Source: Streptomyces tuirus
GTDB lineage: Bacteria; Actinomycetota; Actinomycetes; Streptomycetales; Streptomycetaceae
NCBI RefSeq assembly: GCF_014701095.1
Contig: NZ_AP023439.1
Location: 4,328,001 to 4,392,000 of the forward strand
DNA: 64,000 nucleotides
Direction of reading: 5' to 3'
In this document: positions 24,706 through 32,820 of the stretch, in pieces
How the letters are laid out: every line of letters begins with the position of its first letter
Position numbering within the stretch: position 1 is the stretch's first letter
Translations under genes and position numbers: made by a program
The notes under the pieces: generated by a model
What the model was told of the DNA's origin: nothing
The model's database searches: none
The model's input: the letters and a program-made list of their open reading frames with translations, nothing else

Positions 24706-25321
24706 CCTGTTCGAGCACGGCGTAGTCCGCGAAGCTGCGGCGGTAGCGCAGGTGCCTCGTCTCCTGGGTGTGCCTGCGCTGCCACTCCTCCACCTCGCCG
24801 GGCGCCTGACACGGACCCGAACCCGCCCCGCAGTCCTCCTCCTCGCCCGAGACGCAGTACGCCTCGTACTCGGGCTGCGCCGACGCGTCCTGCACGATCG
24901 TGTACGGCACGTACCGGAAGATCCTCCGACCGGTGGATTCCCCACCGTGCTCGTCGCGTTGGTGCTGGCGCAGCAGCACGTTCGCGTCCGTCACGGCACT
25001 GCCGTCGAACGCGGCGCGTGCGCGGTCGCGCCGGAGCGCCAGTTCCTCACAGCCCACGCATCCGGGTACCGGGGTGGGCGGCCGGGTCGGATCGGCCGAC
25101 AGGCCCTCCCTGGAACGGTCGTTGAGCGCGCGTACGCCCGCGCTGAGCCGTTCGTCCAGGGTGGCCTCCCGGATCCTCGCCGGGTCGGCCTGCCATTCCC
25201 GGCCGCCGCCGACCGGGCGCAGCATCGCATACGGGCCGGTCCTGTCCTGGTACTCGCCGACCTTGCGCGTGTGCGGGTCGAAGACGAGCGTTCCCGGTTC
25301 CATGTCGCGTACCTCCGTCAC
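24683..25321 (-). CDS. Two-part Streptomyces protein with C-terminal DUF7848
   Basis: The 212-residue protein joins an N-terminal module (METGTL-type start, KVGEYQDRTGPYAMLRPVGG, residues 1-70) of a kind common as small Streptomyces proteins, to a C-terminal DUF7848 domain (IFRYVPYTIVQDASAQPEYE, then EAYCVSGEEEDCG and EEWQRRHTQETRHLRYRRS). The DUF7848 part has two Cys spaced like CVSG...DCG. Functions are unknown; both modules cluster with XRE regulators, here the divergent gene at 25409. The upstream start could also be the ATG at 25303 (MEPGTL). Confidence 0.72.
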   Translation of the reverse strand: MTEVRDMEPGTLVFDPHTRKVGEYQDRTGPYAMLRPVGGGREWQADPARIREATLDERLSAGVRALNDRSREGLSADPTRPPTPVPGCVGCEELALRRDRARAAFDGSAVTDANVLLRQHQRDEHGGESTGRRIFRYVPYTIVQDASAQPEYEAYCVSGEEEDCGAGSGPCQAPGEVEEWQRRHTQETRHLRYRRSFADYAVLEQVTARSAP

Positions 25322-25408
25322 TCTGGGTGTACCGAGCGTTGCGCACGGGAACAGTCCGGTTCAATGCTTGGCGTGTGACACCGGTGCACTGTCACGGAGG
25401 GGGGAGCA

Positions 25409-26371
25409 GTGAGCCGACGGAACGGCGGGGCGGAGTCGGGGGCGAGTACGGCGGCGGTGTTCGGGGAGGTGCTGCGTCATTTCCGCGAGGCGGCGCTGCT
25501 CACGCAGGAGGGTCTGGCGAGGCAGATCCCGTGCGACCGTTCGCATGTGGCGCGGGTGGAGGCGGGGACGAGGGTTCCGCAGGACACGTTCGCCAAGACC
25601 TGTGACGAACTTCTGGGTACGGGTGGGGTGTTGGCTCGGCTGTGGGGTCGCATCGACTGGTATCCGCAGGTGGAGCATCCGGATTGGTTCGAGCGGCGTG
25701 TGCGGATGGACGCCGAGGCGGTGTCGCTGCTGGCGTACCAGGCCAACGTCGTTCCCGGTCTGCTGCAGACGCAGGACTACGCGTGGGCGCTGTTCGCCCG
25801 GCACATCGCCGACCAGGATGAGGTGGAAGAGCGCGTGAAGGCGCGGATGAGTCGACAGCGACGCTTCCTCGCCTCGGACGGTCCCCTGTTCGTGGTCGTA
25901 CTCGACGAGAGCTGCCTACGCACCAGGGTGGGTGGTCCGGCGATCATGCGCGATCAGTTCGCCCATCTGCTGGAGGCGGGGCAGCGCCCCAACATCCGCA
26001 TCCAAGTAGTACCGGCCGACGACCCCGGCATTGACCGCCCCAACACGTCCATGTCACTGATCACGCTGCCGGACGGCCACCAGTGGGTGTACTCCGAGTC
26101 GCTGGATCAGGGCCATTTCAACGACAATCCGGCCCTCTTTGCGAAGCATCGCCACACCTATGATGTGCTCAGGGCTGACGCGCTGTCCGCCCGCCAATCA
26201 GCCGCTCTGATCAGCGACTTGTTGAAGGGGTATGAGCACGATGAGCAGCCAGCAACTCAGGCGCGCGACCTGGATCAAGAGCAGCCACAGCGGCACAAAC
26301 GGCGGGGACTGCATAGAAATAGCCCCCGGTTACCCCGAAACCGTCCCCGTCCGCGACAGCAAGAACCCTGA
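25409..26371 (+). CDS. XRE-family regulator with DUF5753 sensor domain
   Basis: The 320-residue protein has an N-terminal HTH (VLRHFREAALLTQEGLARQI, then CDRSHVARVEAG) and the DUF5753 region (VVPGLLQTQDYAWALF; FVVVLDESCLRTRVGG; PNIRIQVVP). The canonical end would be near LISDLLKGY. The frame instead runs 47 residues further through the following DUF397 gene as a basic, low-complexity tail that looks unselected. The GTG at 25409 has GGGGGGAG upstream. The usual partner is the DUF397 protein encoded next. Confidence 0.87.
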   Translation: MSRRNGGAESGASTAAVFGEVLRHFREAALLTQEGLARQIPCDRSHVARVEAGTRVPQDTFAKTCDELLGTGGVLARLWGRIDWYPQVEHPDWFERRVRMDAEAVSLLAYQANVVPGLLQTQDYAWALFARHIADQDEVEERVKARMSRQRRFLASDGPLFVVVLDESCLRTRVGGPAIMRDQFAHLLEAGQRPNIRIQVVPADDPGIDRPNTSMSLITLPDGHQWVYSESLDQGHFNDNPALFAKHRHTYDVLRADALSARQSAALISDLLKGYEHDEQPATQARDLDQEQPQRHKRRGLHRNSPRLPRNRPRPRQQEP

Positions 26372-26429
26372 CGGACCCGTCCTCCTCGTCACCCGACACG
26401 CCTGGTCGGTGTTCGTGTCCGCCCTGTGA
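26232..26429 (+). CDS. DUF397 domain protein, partner of the XRE regulator
   Basis: The 65-residue protein has the full DUF397 pattern: ATWIKSSHSGTNGGDCIEI, then VPVRDSKNPDGPVLLVT and W-x-x-F near the end. DUF397 proteins work with XRE-DUF5753 regulators (BldB/WhiJ/AbaA-type systems) in Streptomyces development and antibiotic control. It overlaps the regulator by 140 bases in another frame, far more than the usual few bases. GAAGGGG precedes the ATG. Confidence 0.85.
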   Translation: MSTMSSQQLRRATWIKSSHSGTNGGDCIEIAPGYPETVPVRDSKNPDGPVLLVTRHAWSVFVSAL

Positions 26430-26462
26430 GCGCACCGCTCCGCTGGCGAGGCGCTTCTGCTG

Positions 26463-26476
26463 GATAGGGTTCGGGC
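26463..26476 (+). promoter_or_regulatory. Leaderless-type -10 box for the AAA-ATPase gene
   Basis: TAGGGT at 26465-26470 is followed by six bases and then the ATG at 26477, with no Shine-Dalgarno sequence. In Streptomyces a TANNNT box 6-7 bases before a start codon commonly indicates a leaderless transcript. No clear -35 element is seen. Confidence 0.45.
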
Positions 26477-27703
26477 ATGACCTATGAGCAGGAGCGCAGC
26501 CCGGTGTTCCTGACCCGCGTGCGGGTGGAGAACTACCGTTCCATCGCGTCCTGCGATGTGCGGCTCGGGCCGCTGACCGTCCTGGCCGGGCCGAACGCGG
26601 CGGGCAAGTCGAACTTCCTTGACGCCATCCGGTTCGTTCGTGACGCCCTGCGCTCCTCGCCGGGACGTGCTCTGGAGCCCCGAGGGGGTCTGGAAGAGGT
26701 GCTGCACAGGGACGTCTCGGGCCGGCAGGCCGACTTCTTCCGTATCGAGCTGAGCCTCAGCGTCCAGGGCTCCGCCCGGCCGGCGTTCGAGGCGACGTAC
26801 CGCCTTGAGGTCGGCGTACGTCCGGGCGGTGATGATTTCGCGCCGGTGCTGCGACGAGAGGAACTGCTCGTCGACGGGGTTCGGCGAGGGCACTCCTTCC
26901 TCCCGGAACCGGCAGGTGAGCATCCGGTCGCGTGGAGGGACGACATCCTGCTGCCGAGGGTGAGCCCGGACGACCGTGAGGGGCGGGAGGTCCTCGCGGG
27001 CCTGCTGCACACGCGCTTCTACGAGCTCCTCACTCCCACGCTGCGCGCGGTCGACGACACCCCTCACCGAGCGGGCAGCAGCCCCCTCGGTGAGAACGGG
27101 GAGCATCTGCCTCGCGTGCTGAACGCACTGTCCAGCAGCCACCCCTGGGTCAAGGAGACCCTCGACGGCTATGTCGCCACCATGATCGACAACGCGATGG
27201 GGCTGGACGGCGTGGAGGTGCGGGAAGCGGACCTGGCGTTCGTCGTCGGGCGCTTCCTGGGCGCGGACGGGCAGGTCGCCAAGGTGGACCGCCGCGCGCT
27301 GTCCGAAGGGACCCTGCGTCTCGCCGGTGTCCTTTCCGCCCTGTTCCAGCCACTCGCCCTCACGGGTGACATCCCCCTCGTCGCCATCGAGGAACCCGAG
27401 ATCTCGCTGCATCCGCCGATGCTCGGCGGGCTGTACGACGCCCTGGTCGCCGCCGCGCGCAACACCCAGGTCATGGTGACGACGCAGAGCGCGGACCTGC
27501 TGGACAACGCCGCCGCCGATCCGGCGCATGTGCTGGTGGCCCGCGACGAGGGCGCCGGCACCCTGATCGGCCCGGTCGACGCGGCGGGGCGCCGGCTCCT
27601 GGCGGACGGCGTGCTGACGCTGTCCGAACTCCTGCGCAGCGGAGAGCTGCGCCCGGCACCGGGGCCCGCGCCGGAAGGCGAGAAGGGGACGGACGAGCGG
27701 TGA
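26477..27703 (+). CDS. AAA family ATPase (OLD/RecF-like)
   Basis: The 408-residue protein starts with VRVENYRSIASCDVRLGPLT, the classical RecF/SMC/OLD N-terminal strand. Walker A is GPNAAGKSN at residues 38-46 and Walker B is VAIEEPEISLHPPML with the EPE acidic pair and the OLD-type LHP. A sensor-like VMVTTQSADLLDN follows. It lacks the C-terminal TOPRIM of OLD nucleases, but the next gene encodes a DUF4276 protein and overlaps by GTGA. The pair may be a split OLD-like nuclease used in phage defence. Confidence 0.85.
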   Translation: MTYEQERSPVFLTRVRVENYRSIASCDVRLGPLTVLAGPNAAGKSNFLDAIRFVRDALRSSPGRALEPRGGLEEVLHRDVSGRQADFFRIELSLSVQGSARPAFEATYRLEVGVRPGGDDFAPVLRREELLVDGVRRGHSFLPEPAGEHPVAWRDDILLPRVSPDDREGREVLAGLLHTRFYELLTPTLRAVDDTPHRAGSSPLGENGEHLPRVLNALSSSHPWVKETLDGYVATMIDNAMGLDGVEVREADLAFVVGRFLGADGQVAKVDRRALSEGTLRLAGVLSALFQPLALTGDIPLVAIEEPEISLHPPMLGGLYDALVAAARNTQVMVTTQSADLLDNAAADPAHVLVARDEGAGTLIGPVDAAGRRLLADGVLTLSELLRSGELRPAPGPAPEGEKGTDER

Positions 27704-28311
27704 GCGCCCCGTACCCGGTGATCGCCTCCCTCGTCGAGGGCCACGGCGAGGAGCGAGCCCTCCAAGGTCTGCTGCACCGGCTCGTGCCCCACCTCGTGCC
27801 CGGCGCCTACGCCGAGATCCAGCGCCCGTTCCGCGTCCCCAGGGACCGGATGTTCCGGCGAGACGTGCTGGACAGCGCCCTGACCATCGTCACGACGCGC
27901 ATGCCCGCACCGACGGGCATCGTGGTCCTGCTCGACGCCGACGACGACTGCGCCGTGCAGCTGGCGCAGTGTGTCCGCAGCCATGCGGAGGCCACCCACG
28001 CGCACCTGCCGGTCGTGGTGGTCGCCGCTGTCCGGGAGTTCGAAGCGTGGTTCCTCGCCGGTGCCGCCGGGCTCGCCGGCAAGGCGGGTCTGCCCGAGGA
28101 TCTGGCGCCGCCGGCCGAACCGGAATCGATCCGTGGCGCCAAGGAGTGGCTCTCCCGGCGGATGCCACGCGGCTCCACTTACCAGGAGACCGCTCACCAG
28201 CCGTCGTTCGCCACGCTGTTCGACCTTGACACGGCGCGCGCCGCGGCGCCCTCGTTCGACAAGTTCTGCCGTGATGTGCGGTTCCTGCTCACCGGCAAGC
28301 GGGAAGGCTGA
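27700..28311 (+). CDS. DUF4276 family protein (TOPRIM-like)
   Basis: The 203-residue protein has the sequence marks of a TOPRIM-like fold: a conserved Glu in ASLVEGHGEERAL (E13), the DxD in VVLLDADDDC (D79-x-D81), and the DUF4276 motif VREFEAWFLA. Those acidic residues could bind Mg2+ for nuclease activity. The GTG start overlaps the ATPase stop (GTGA), so the two products should be made in fixed ratio. The gene ends 18 bases from the convergent gene at 28330. Confidence 0.78.
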   Translation: MSAPYPVIASLVEGHGEERALQGLLHRLVPHLVPGAYAEIQRPFRVPRDRMFRRDVLDSALTIVTTRMPAPTGIVVLLDADDDCAVQLAQCVRSHAEATHAHLPVVVVAAVREFEAWFLAGAAGLAGKAGLPEDLAPPAEPESIRGAKEWLSRRMPRGSTYQETAHQPSFATLFDLDTARAAAPSFDKFCRDVRFLLTGKREG

Positions 28312-28329
28312 CCGGCGGGGCCGGCTGAC

Positions 28330-28674
28330 CTACTGCCCGCCCACCATCTGCAGGATCCGGTTGGCCGCCTCCGCGACCGGCTGGCCCACCGCTCCGACGG
28401 CCGCGGCGATCGCGGCGACGGCCAGCAGGGCGCGGTGGCGCTCCTGCGGGGGCGCGGCGTCGGCGGCGAGGACCGGGAGGGAGTCGTCGATGAGCTGCGC
28501 GCTCGGCTGCGGCAGCTGGTCGCGCAACTCCCGGACCTCGCGGATCAGTTCGGCGAGGGCCAGCCGCAGGGCGGGGTCCGTGTCGCCCGTGGAGCCGTTC
28601 TTCACGATGCCCGTGTTGCCGGTGCCGCCATGCATGGTGACGCTGTCGCCGTAGTGGTAGTTGTTTCCGCTCAT
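28330..28674 (-). CDS. Small protein with N-terminal NYHYGDSV motif and C-terminal hydrophobic helix
   Basis: The 114-residue protein begins MSGNNYHYGDSVTMHGGTGN and then TGIVKNG; a coiled-coil-like segment (ALAELIREVRELRDQL) follows, and residues 83-110 are Ala-rich and hydrophobic. The N-terminal motif is nearly the same as the C-terminal motif of the preceding gene. The ATG overlaps that gene's stop by ATGA. Its function is unknown; a protein-protein or amyloid-like interaction motif is my inference. Confidence 0.65.
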   Translation of the reverse strand: MSGNNYHYGDSVTMHGGTGNTGIVKNGSTGDTDPALRLALAELIREVRELRDQLPQPSAQLIDDSLPVLAADAAPPQERHRALLAVAAIAAAVGAVGQPVAEAANRILQMVGGQ

Positions 28675-29306
28675 GCCGCGATCCCCGTGTTTCCGCTGCC
28701 GCCGTACATGTTCACGCTGTCACCGAAGTGGTAGTTCGTGGGCGAGTTGATCGTCAGGCGCTCCACCGTCACCTGGAACTCGGTGTCGGGATTCTCCAGA
28801 GCTCCCGAGACATAGCCCACGAGCCGGTCCAGGTGCTGTGGGTCGGGGCTGGTCACCATCGCCGTGGAGGGGCCGGCCGTCTCGACGGCGAGGACGTAGT
28901 GCGAGGGGGCCGTCACGACGGAGAGCATCTCCACGAAGAAGTAGATCAGCGCCGCGCCGGAGCAGAGCCACACGAAGACGATCAGTCCACCACCGCCGCC
29001 GGACGACTCACTCTCGTACGGGCCTCTGGAACTCCCCGCCAGGGAGATCAGGCCGCCGATGACCGACAGGCCGATCCCCACCGCCAGGACGATCAGGAGG
29101 CGGGTCAGGAAGCGGAAGACCGCCTCCTTGCGCTTGGGTCGGAGGGTGAAGGTGTACACCCGGGCGATGTTGCGCAGGGGGTAGGCCGCGCCGCCGACCC
29201 ATAACAGCCGCTTGTGGACGCGGAGTTGGACGTCGGTCATGGCGCGCGGTGGAGTGGAGGGCGGGGGCGGCACGTCGAACTGCCCCGGTGGCTGCTGGAT
29301 CTCCAT
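28671..29306 (-). CDS. DUF6232 family membrane protein with C-terminal NYHFGDSV motif
   Basis: The 211-residue protein has a Pro-rich N-terminus, then the DUF6232 segment DVQLRVHKRLLWVGGAAYPL with NIARVYTFTLRP, two hydrophobic helices (about residues 75-95 and 110-130) and a soluble C-terminal domain that ends TNYHFGDSVNMYGGSGNTGI. DUF6232 is of unknown function. The ATG at 29306 has AAGGA four bases upstream; longer frames to 29375 are less likely. An 11-base palindrome TCACACTGTGA (29330-29340) lies upstream. Confidence 0.72.
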   Translation of the reverse strand: MEIQQPPGQFDVPPPPSTPPRAMTDVQLRVHKRLLWVGGAAYPLRNIARVYTFTLRPKRKEAVFRFLTRLLIVLAVGIGLSVIGGLISLAGSSRGPYESESSGGGGGLIVFVWLCSGAALIYFFVEMLSVVTAPSHYVLAVETAGPSTAMVTSPDPQHLDRLVGYVSGALENPDTEFQVTVERLTINSPTNYHFGDSVNMYGGSGNTGIAA

Positions 29307-29329
29307 GGCGTCCTTCTGAAGGCCGGTGG

Positions 29330-29340
29330 TCACACTGTGA
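29330..29340. promoter_or_regulatory. Palindrome upstream of the DUF6232 gene
   Basis: TCACA-C-TGTGA is a perfect palindrome with a one-base centre, 24 bases upstream of the DUF6232 start. It could be a regulator binding site; the assignment is inference. Confidence 0.3.
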
Positions 29341-29403
29341 ACACCATTGACGACCATGCGTGCACCTGGGGGCAACCCGTTTCCCGAAAGCTTCGCAGGA
29401 CCC

Positions 29404-29697
29404 TCAGGACTCCTCGCGCCTCGGGTCGTCGTCCTTGTTCTTGTCCTCGTCCAGCGACTTCAGGAAGTCCGGATTGTCGTCCGGCGCCACCCACTGCCGC
29501 GGACGCTCCGCCGCGGGCACCCGCTTCTTGCCGGCGATCAGCCAGGAGATCGACCCGACGAGCGGGAACACCAGGACGAGCAGTGCCCACAGCGGCTTGG
29601 GCATGTGGCGGATCTCGTCGTCCTGCGTGCTGATGCAGTCGATGAACGCGTACACGCTCAGCGCCAGCGGCACGAGGAACATCAGTACCCGGAGCAT
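29404..29697 (-). CDS. PLD nuclease N-terminal (PLDc_N) domain membrane protein
   Basis: The 97-residue protein starts MLRVLMFLVPLALSVYAFID and has two hydrophobic helices (residues 2-20 and 38-58), separated by the PLDc_N type loop with CISTQDDEIRHMPKPLWALL, ending in a charged tail rich in Asp, Glu and Lys. These small proteins are common in actinomycetes and of unknown function. GAGG lies four bases before the ATG. It is divergent from the UbiD-like gene. Confidence 0.82.
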   Translation of the reverse strand: MLRVLMFLVPLALSVYAFIDCISTQDDEIRHMPKPLWALLVLVFPLVGSISWLIAGKKRVPAAERPRQWVAPDDNPDFLKSLDEDKNKDDDPRREES

Positions 29698-29763
29698 GCG
29701 GCCTCTCAGCGAAAGCGGTGGGTGGTTCCAGGCCAGGGTAGCCGCTCGGGGATACTGGACCCC

Positions 29764-31215
29764 ATGGCTTACGACGATCTTCGCTCCCTGCTCAGGGCGC
29801 TGGAGCGCGAGGGCGACCTCAAGCGCATCAAGGCCGAGGTGGATCCGTACCTGGAGGTCGGGGAGATCGTCGACCGGGTGCAGAAGTCCGGCGGCCCCGC
29901 CCTGCTCTTCGAGAACGTGCGCGGGTCGAGCATGCCGCTGGCGATGAACGTGTTCGGCACGGACCGGCGGCTGCTGAAGTCCCTGGGCCTGAAGTCCTAC
30001 GCCGAGATCTCCGAGCGGATCGGCGGGCTGCTGAAGCCCGAGCTGCCGCACGGCTTCGTCGGCGTGCGCGAGGCCTTCGGCAAGCTCGGCGCGATGACAC
30101 ACGTACCGCCGAAGAAGGTGAAGGACGGCCCCGTGCACGAGGTCGTCCTGACCGGGGACGACGTCGACCTGGACCAGCTGCCGGCCCTCTTCACCTGGCC
30201 GAAGGACGGCGGGTCGTTCTTCAACCTGGGGCTGACCCACACCAAGGACCCGGAGAGCGGCGTCCGCAACCTCGGGCTGTACCGCCTCCAGCGCCACGAC
30301 AAGCGCACCATCGGCATGCACTGGCAGATCCACAAGGACAGCCGCAACCACTACCAGGTGGCGGCGCGCCGGGGTGAGCGGCTGCCGGTCGCGATCGCCT
30401 TCGGCTGTCCGCCCGCCGTGACGTACGCGTCCACGGCGCCGCTGCCCGGGGACATCGACGAGTACCTGTTCGCCGGGTTCCTCGCGGGCAAGCGGATCGA
30501 GATGGTCGACTGCAAGACCGTGCCGCTCCAGGTGCCGGCGCAGGCCGAGGTCGTCATCGAGGGCTGGCTGGAGCCGGGCGAGATGCTGCCCGAGGGCCCC
30601 TTCGGCGACCACACGGGCTTCTACACGCCGCAGGAGCCCTTCCCCGCGCTGAAGATCGACTGCGTGACGATGCGGAAGCGGCCGCTGCTCCAGTCGATCG
30701 TCGTGGGCAGGCCCCCGACGGAGGACGGGCCGCTGGGCCGGGCGACGGAACGCTTCTTCCTGCCGCTGCTGAAGATCATCGTGCCGGACATCGTGGACTA
30801 CCACCTGCCGGAGGCGGGCGGCTTCCACAACTGCGCGATCGTCTCCATCGACAAGAAGTACCCGAAGCACGCGCAGAAGGTCATGCACGCCATCTGGGGC
30901 GCGCACATGATGTCCCTGACCAAGCTGATCGTGGTCGTCGACTCCGACTGCGACGTGCACGACCTGCACGAGGTCGCCTGGCGGGCCCTGGGCAACACCG
31001 ACTACGCCCGCGACCTGTCGGTCGTCGAGGGCCCGGTCGACCACCTCGACCACGCCTCCTACCAGCAGTTCTGGGGTGGCAAGGCCGGCATCGACGCGAC
31101 GAAGAAGTGGCCCGAAGAGGGCTACACCCGCGACGGCGGCTGGCCCGACATGGTGGAGTCCGACCCGGAGACGGCGGCGAAGGTGGACCGCCGCTGGAAG
31201 GAGTACGGGCTGTGA
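29764..31215 (+). CDS. mqnL: UbiD-like decarboxylase of the futalosine menaquinone pathway
   Basis: The 483-residue enzyme is of UbiD length and family. It needs prenylated FMN, made by the UbiX-like gene at 32821. Visible features are the Arg/Glu-bearing stretch LPVAIAFGCPPAVTYAST, the segment WLEPGEMLPEGPFGDHTGFY (metal and prFMN contacts), and HDLHEVAWRALGNTDYARDL. In the futalosine pathway it is thought to decarboxylate the naphthoate after prenylation. ATACT at 29752-29756 lies 7 bases before the ATG, which suggests a leaderless transcript. The stop overlaps mqnP. Confidence 0.88.
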   Translation: MAYDDLRSLLRALEREGDLKRIKAEVDPYLEVGEIVDRVQKSGGPALLFENVRGSSMPLAMNVFGTDRRLLKSLGLKSYAEISERIGGLLKPELPHGFVGVREAFGKLGAMTHVPPKKVKDGPVHEVVLTGDDVDLDQLPALFTWPKDGGSFFNLGLTHTKDPESGVRNLGLYRLQRHDKRTIGMHWQIHKDSRNHYQVAARRGERLPVAIAFGCPPAVTYASTAPLPGDIDEYLFAGFLAGKRIEMVDCKTVPLQVPAQAEVVIEGWLEPGEMLPEGPFGDHTGFYTPQEPFPALKIDCVTMRKRPLLQSIVVGRPPTEDGPLGRATERFFLPLLKIIVPDIVDYHLPEAGGFHNCAIVSIDKKYPKHAQKVMHAIWGAHMMSLTKLIVVVDSDCDVHDLHEVAWRALGNTDYARDLSVVEGPVDHLDHASYQQFWGGKAGIDATKKWPEEGYTRDGGWPDMVESDPETAAKVDRRWKEYGL

Positions 31216-32114
31216 GTTCCGCTTCCGCCGCGATCCCCCAGCCGGGACGCACCAAGGCCTTCCTGCGGCTGGTGATGATCGAGCACTCGGTCTTCGCGCT
31301 GCCCTTCGCCTACATCGCCGCGCTCACCGCGATGTTCCAGTGGGACAAGAACATCCACTGGGGCCGGCTGCTGCTGGTCACCGTCTGCATGGTGGGCCTG
31401 CGCACCTTCGCGATGGCGGTCAACCGGATCATCGACCGGGAGATCGACGCGCGGAACCCGCGCACGGCGCAGCGCGAGCTGGTGACGGGCGCCATGTCGG
31501 TGAAGCACGCCTGGACGGGCGCGCTGATCGCCCTGGCCGTGTTCCTGACCGCGGCCGCCCTGCTGAACCCGCTGTGCCTGGCGCTCGCCCCCATCGCCGT
31601 GATCCCGATGGTGGTCTACCCCTACGGCAAGCGGTTCACGAACTTCCCGCAGGCCATCCTCGGCCTCGCCCAGGCCATGGGCCCGGTCGGCGGCTGGCTG
31701 GCGATCTCGGGGGAGTGGTCCTGGGACGCGGTGATCCTCGGCCTCGCGGTGGGCATCTGGATCGGCGGCTTCGACCTGATCTACGCCTGCCAGGACGTGG
31801 AGACCGACCGCGAGATCGGCGTCATGTCCGTCCCCGCCCGCTTCGGCATCCCGTCGGCGATCTGGGGCGCGCGGGTCTGCCACGCCCTGACCACGGCCCT
31901 GTTCGTCTGGTACGCCCTGGCCACCGGCGCCGGCGCCTTTTTCTGGCTGGGCCTGCTGATCGTCGCCGGCGCGTTCCTCTACGAGCACTCGATCGTGCGC
32001 CCCCATGACCTCTCCCGCGTGAACCGCGCCTTCTTCAGCGTCAACGGCTTCATCGGGATCGCGCTGTTCGTGTGCGCGCTGCTGGACCTGCTGGTGCGCG
32101 GTCTGACCGTCTGA
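31212..32114 (+). CDS. mqnP: UbiA-like prenyltransferase of the futalosine menaquinone pathway
   Basis: The 300-residue membrane enzyme has the two Asp-rich motifs of UbiA prenyltransferases: NRIIDREIDARNPRTA (NxxxDxxxD) and DLIYACQDVETDREIGVMSV (DxxxD), with about eight hydrophobic helices. It attaches the prenyl tail to the naphthoate intermediate of menaquinone synthesis. The GTG at 31212 overlaps the mqnL stop (GTGA). The gene ends where the convergent rhomboid gene ends (stops adjoin at 32114/32115). Confidence 0.9.
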   Translation: MSSASAAIPQPGRTKAFLRLVMIEHSVFALPFAYIAALTAMFQWDKNIHWGRLLLVTVCMVGLRTFAMAVNRIIDREIDARNPRTAQRELVTGAMSVKHAWTGALIALAVFLTAAALLNPLCLALAPIAVIPMVVYPYGKRFTNFPQAILGLAQAMGPVGGWLAISGEWSWDAVILGLAVGIWIGGFDLIYACQDVETDREIGVMSVPARFGIPSAIWGARVCHALTTALFVWYALATGAGAFFWLGLLIVAGAFLYEHSIVRPHDLSRVNRAFFSVNGFIGIALFVCALLDLLVRGLTV

Positions 32115-32729
32115 TCAGGAGGCGCCCAGCGCGCGGCCGGGCTCCGGCTCCGGGCGGCGGCGGAACAGGAACGCCGCCGCCACGCCCGCGAGCAGGCCTA
32201 TGAGGTGGCCCTGCCAGCTGACGCCCGTCTGGGTGGGGGCCAGGCCCGCCAGGATCGAGCCGCCCCAGACCGCGGCGATCAGGACCCCGGCCAGGACGCC
32301 CAGCGGGCGGCGCTCGACGAAACCGGTGACCAGGAGGAACCCGAACAGGCCGAAGATCACACCCGAGGCGCCCGCGGTGTTGGAGTGCGCCGGGGCGATC
32401 AGCCAGACGCCCAGGCCGTCCGCGACGATGATCAGCGCGCAGACGAGCAGGAACCGGCGCAGCCCCGCGAGCGCGGCGAGGAAGCCGAGCACCAGCAACG
32501 GCACGGTGTTCGCCGCCAGATGGGCGAAGCCGAAGTGGATGAAGGAGGAGGGGACGACATCGACCAGCTCGGAAGGGTCGCGCGGGGTGACACCGAAGCC
32601 GTCCAGCGCATGGCCCGTGGCCACGTCCACCACTTCCAGCAGCCACAGCAGCGCCACCCAGGCCAGCATCAGCTTGCCCGCGGCCAGCGCACGATCGCCC
32701 GGTGACCACCCGGCTCGTGGATCCGACAT
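32115..32729 (-). CDS. Rhomboid family intramembrane serine protease
   Basis: The 204-residue protein has six or so hydrophobic helices with the rhomboid catalytic pair: the Ser in NTAGASGVIFGLFG (GxSG) and the His in WQGHLIGLLAG. HFGFAHLAANTVPLLVLG contains the conserved HxxxN region of helix 2. Substrates are unknown. The ATG at 32729 is used; upstream sequence in the open frame is not protein-like. It is divergent from mqnM. Confidence 0.88.
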   Translation of the reverse strand: MSDPRAGWSPGDRALAAGKLMLAWVALLWLLEVVDVATGHALDGFGVTPRDPSELVDVVPSSFIHFGFAHLAANTVPLLVLGFLAALAGLRRFLLVCALIIVADGLGVWLIAPAHSNTAGASGVIFGLFGFLLVTGFVERRPLGVLAGVLIAAVWGGSILAGLAPTQTGVSWQGHLIGLLAGVAAAFLFRRRPEPEPGRALGAS

Positions 32730-32807
32730 GGCGACCCCCAGTGCTCGCTCGTCCCCTCCGTGCAACGGCCCGCACCCCTTGGCCGGTTCCCACCCTGCGA
32801 CGCCGGA

Positions 32808-32820
32808 TAGGCTCGGTGTT
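32808..32820 (+). promoter_or_regulatory. Leaderless-type -10 box for the UbiX-like gene
   Basis: TAGGCT at 32808-32813 followed by seven bases and the GTG start at 32821 suggests that transcription starts at or next to the start codon. No Shine-Dalgarno sequence precedes the GTG. The -35 region is unclear. Confidence 0.5.
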
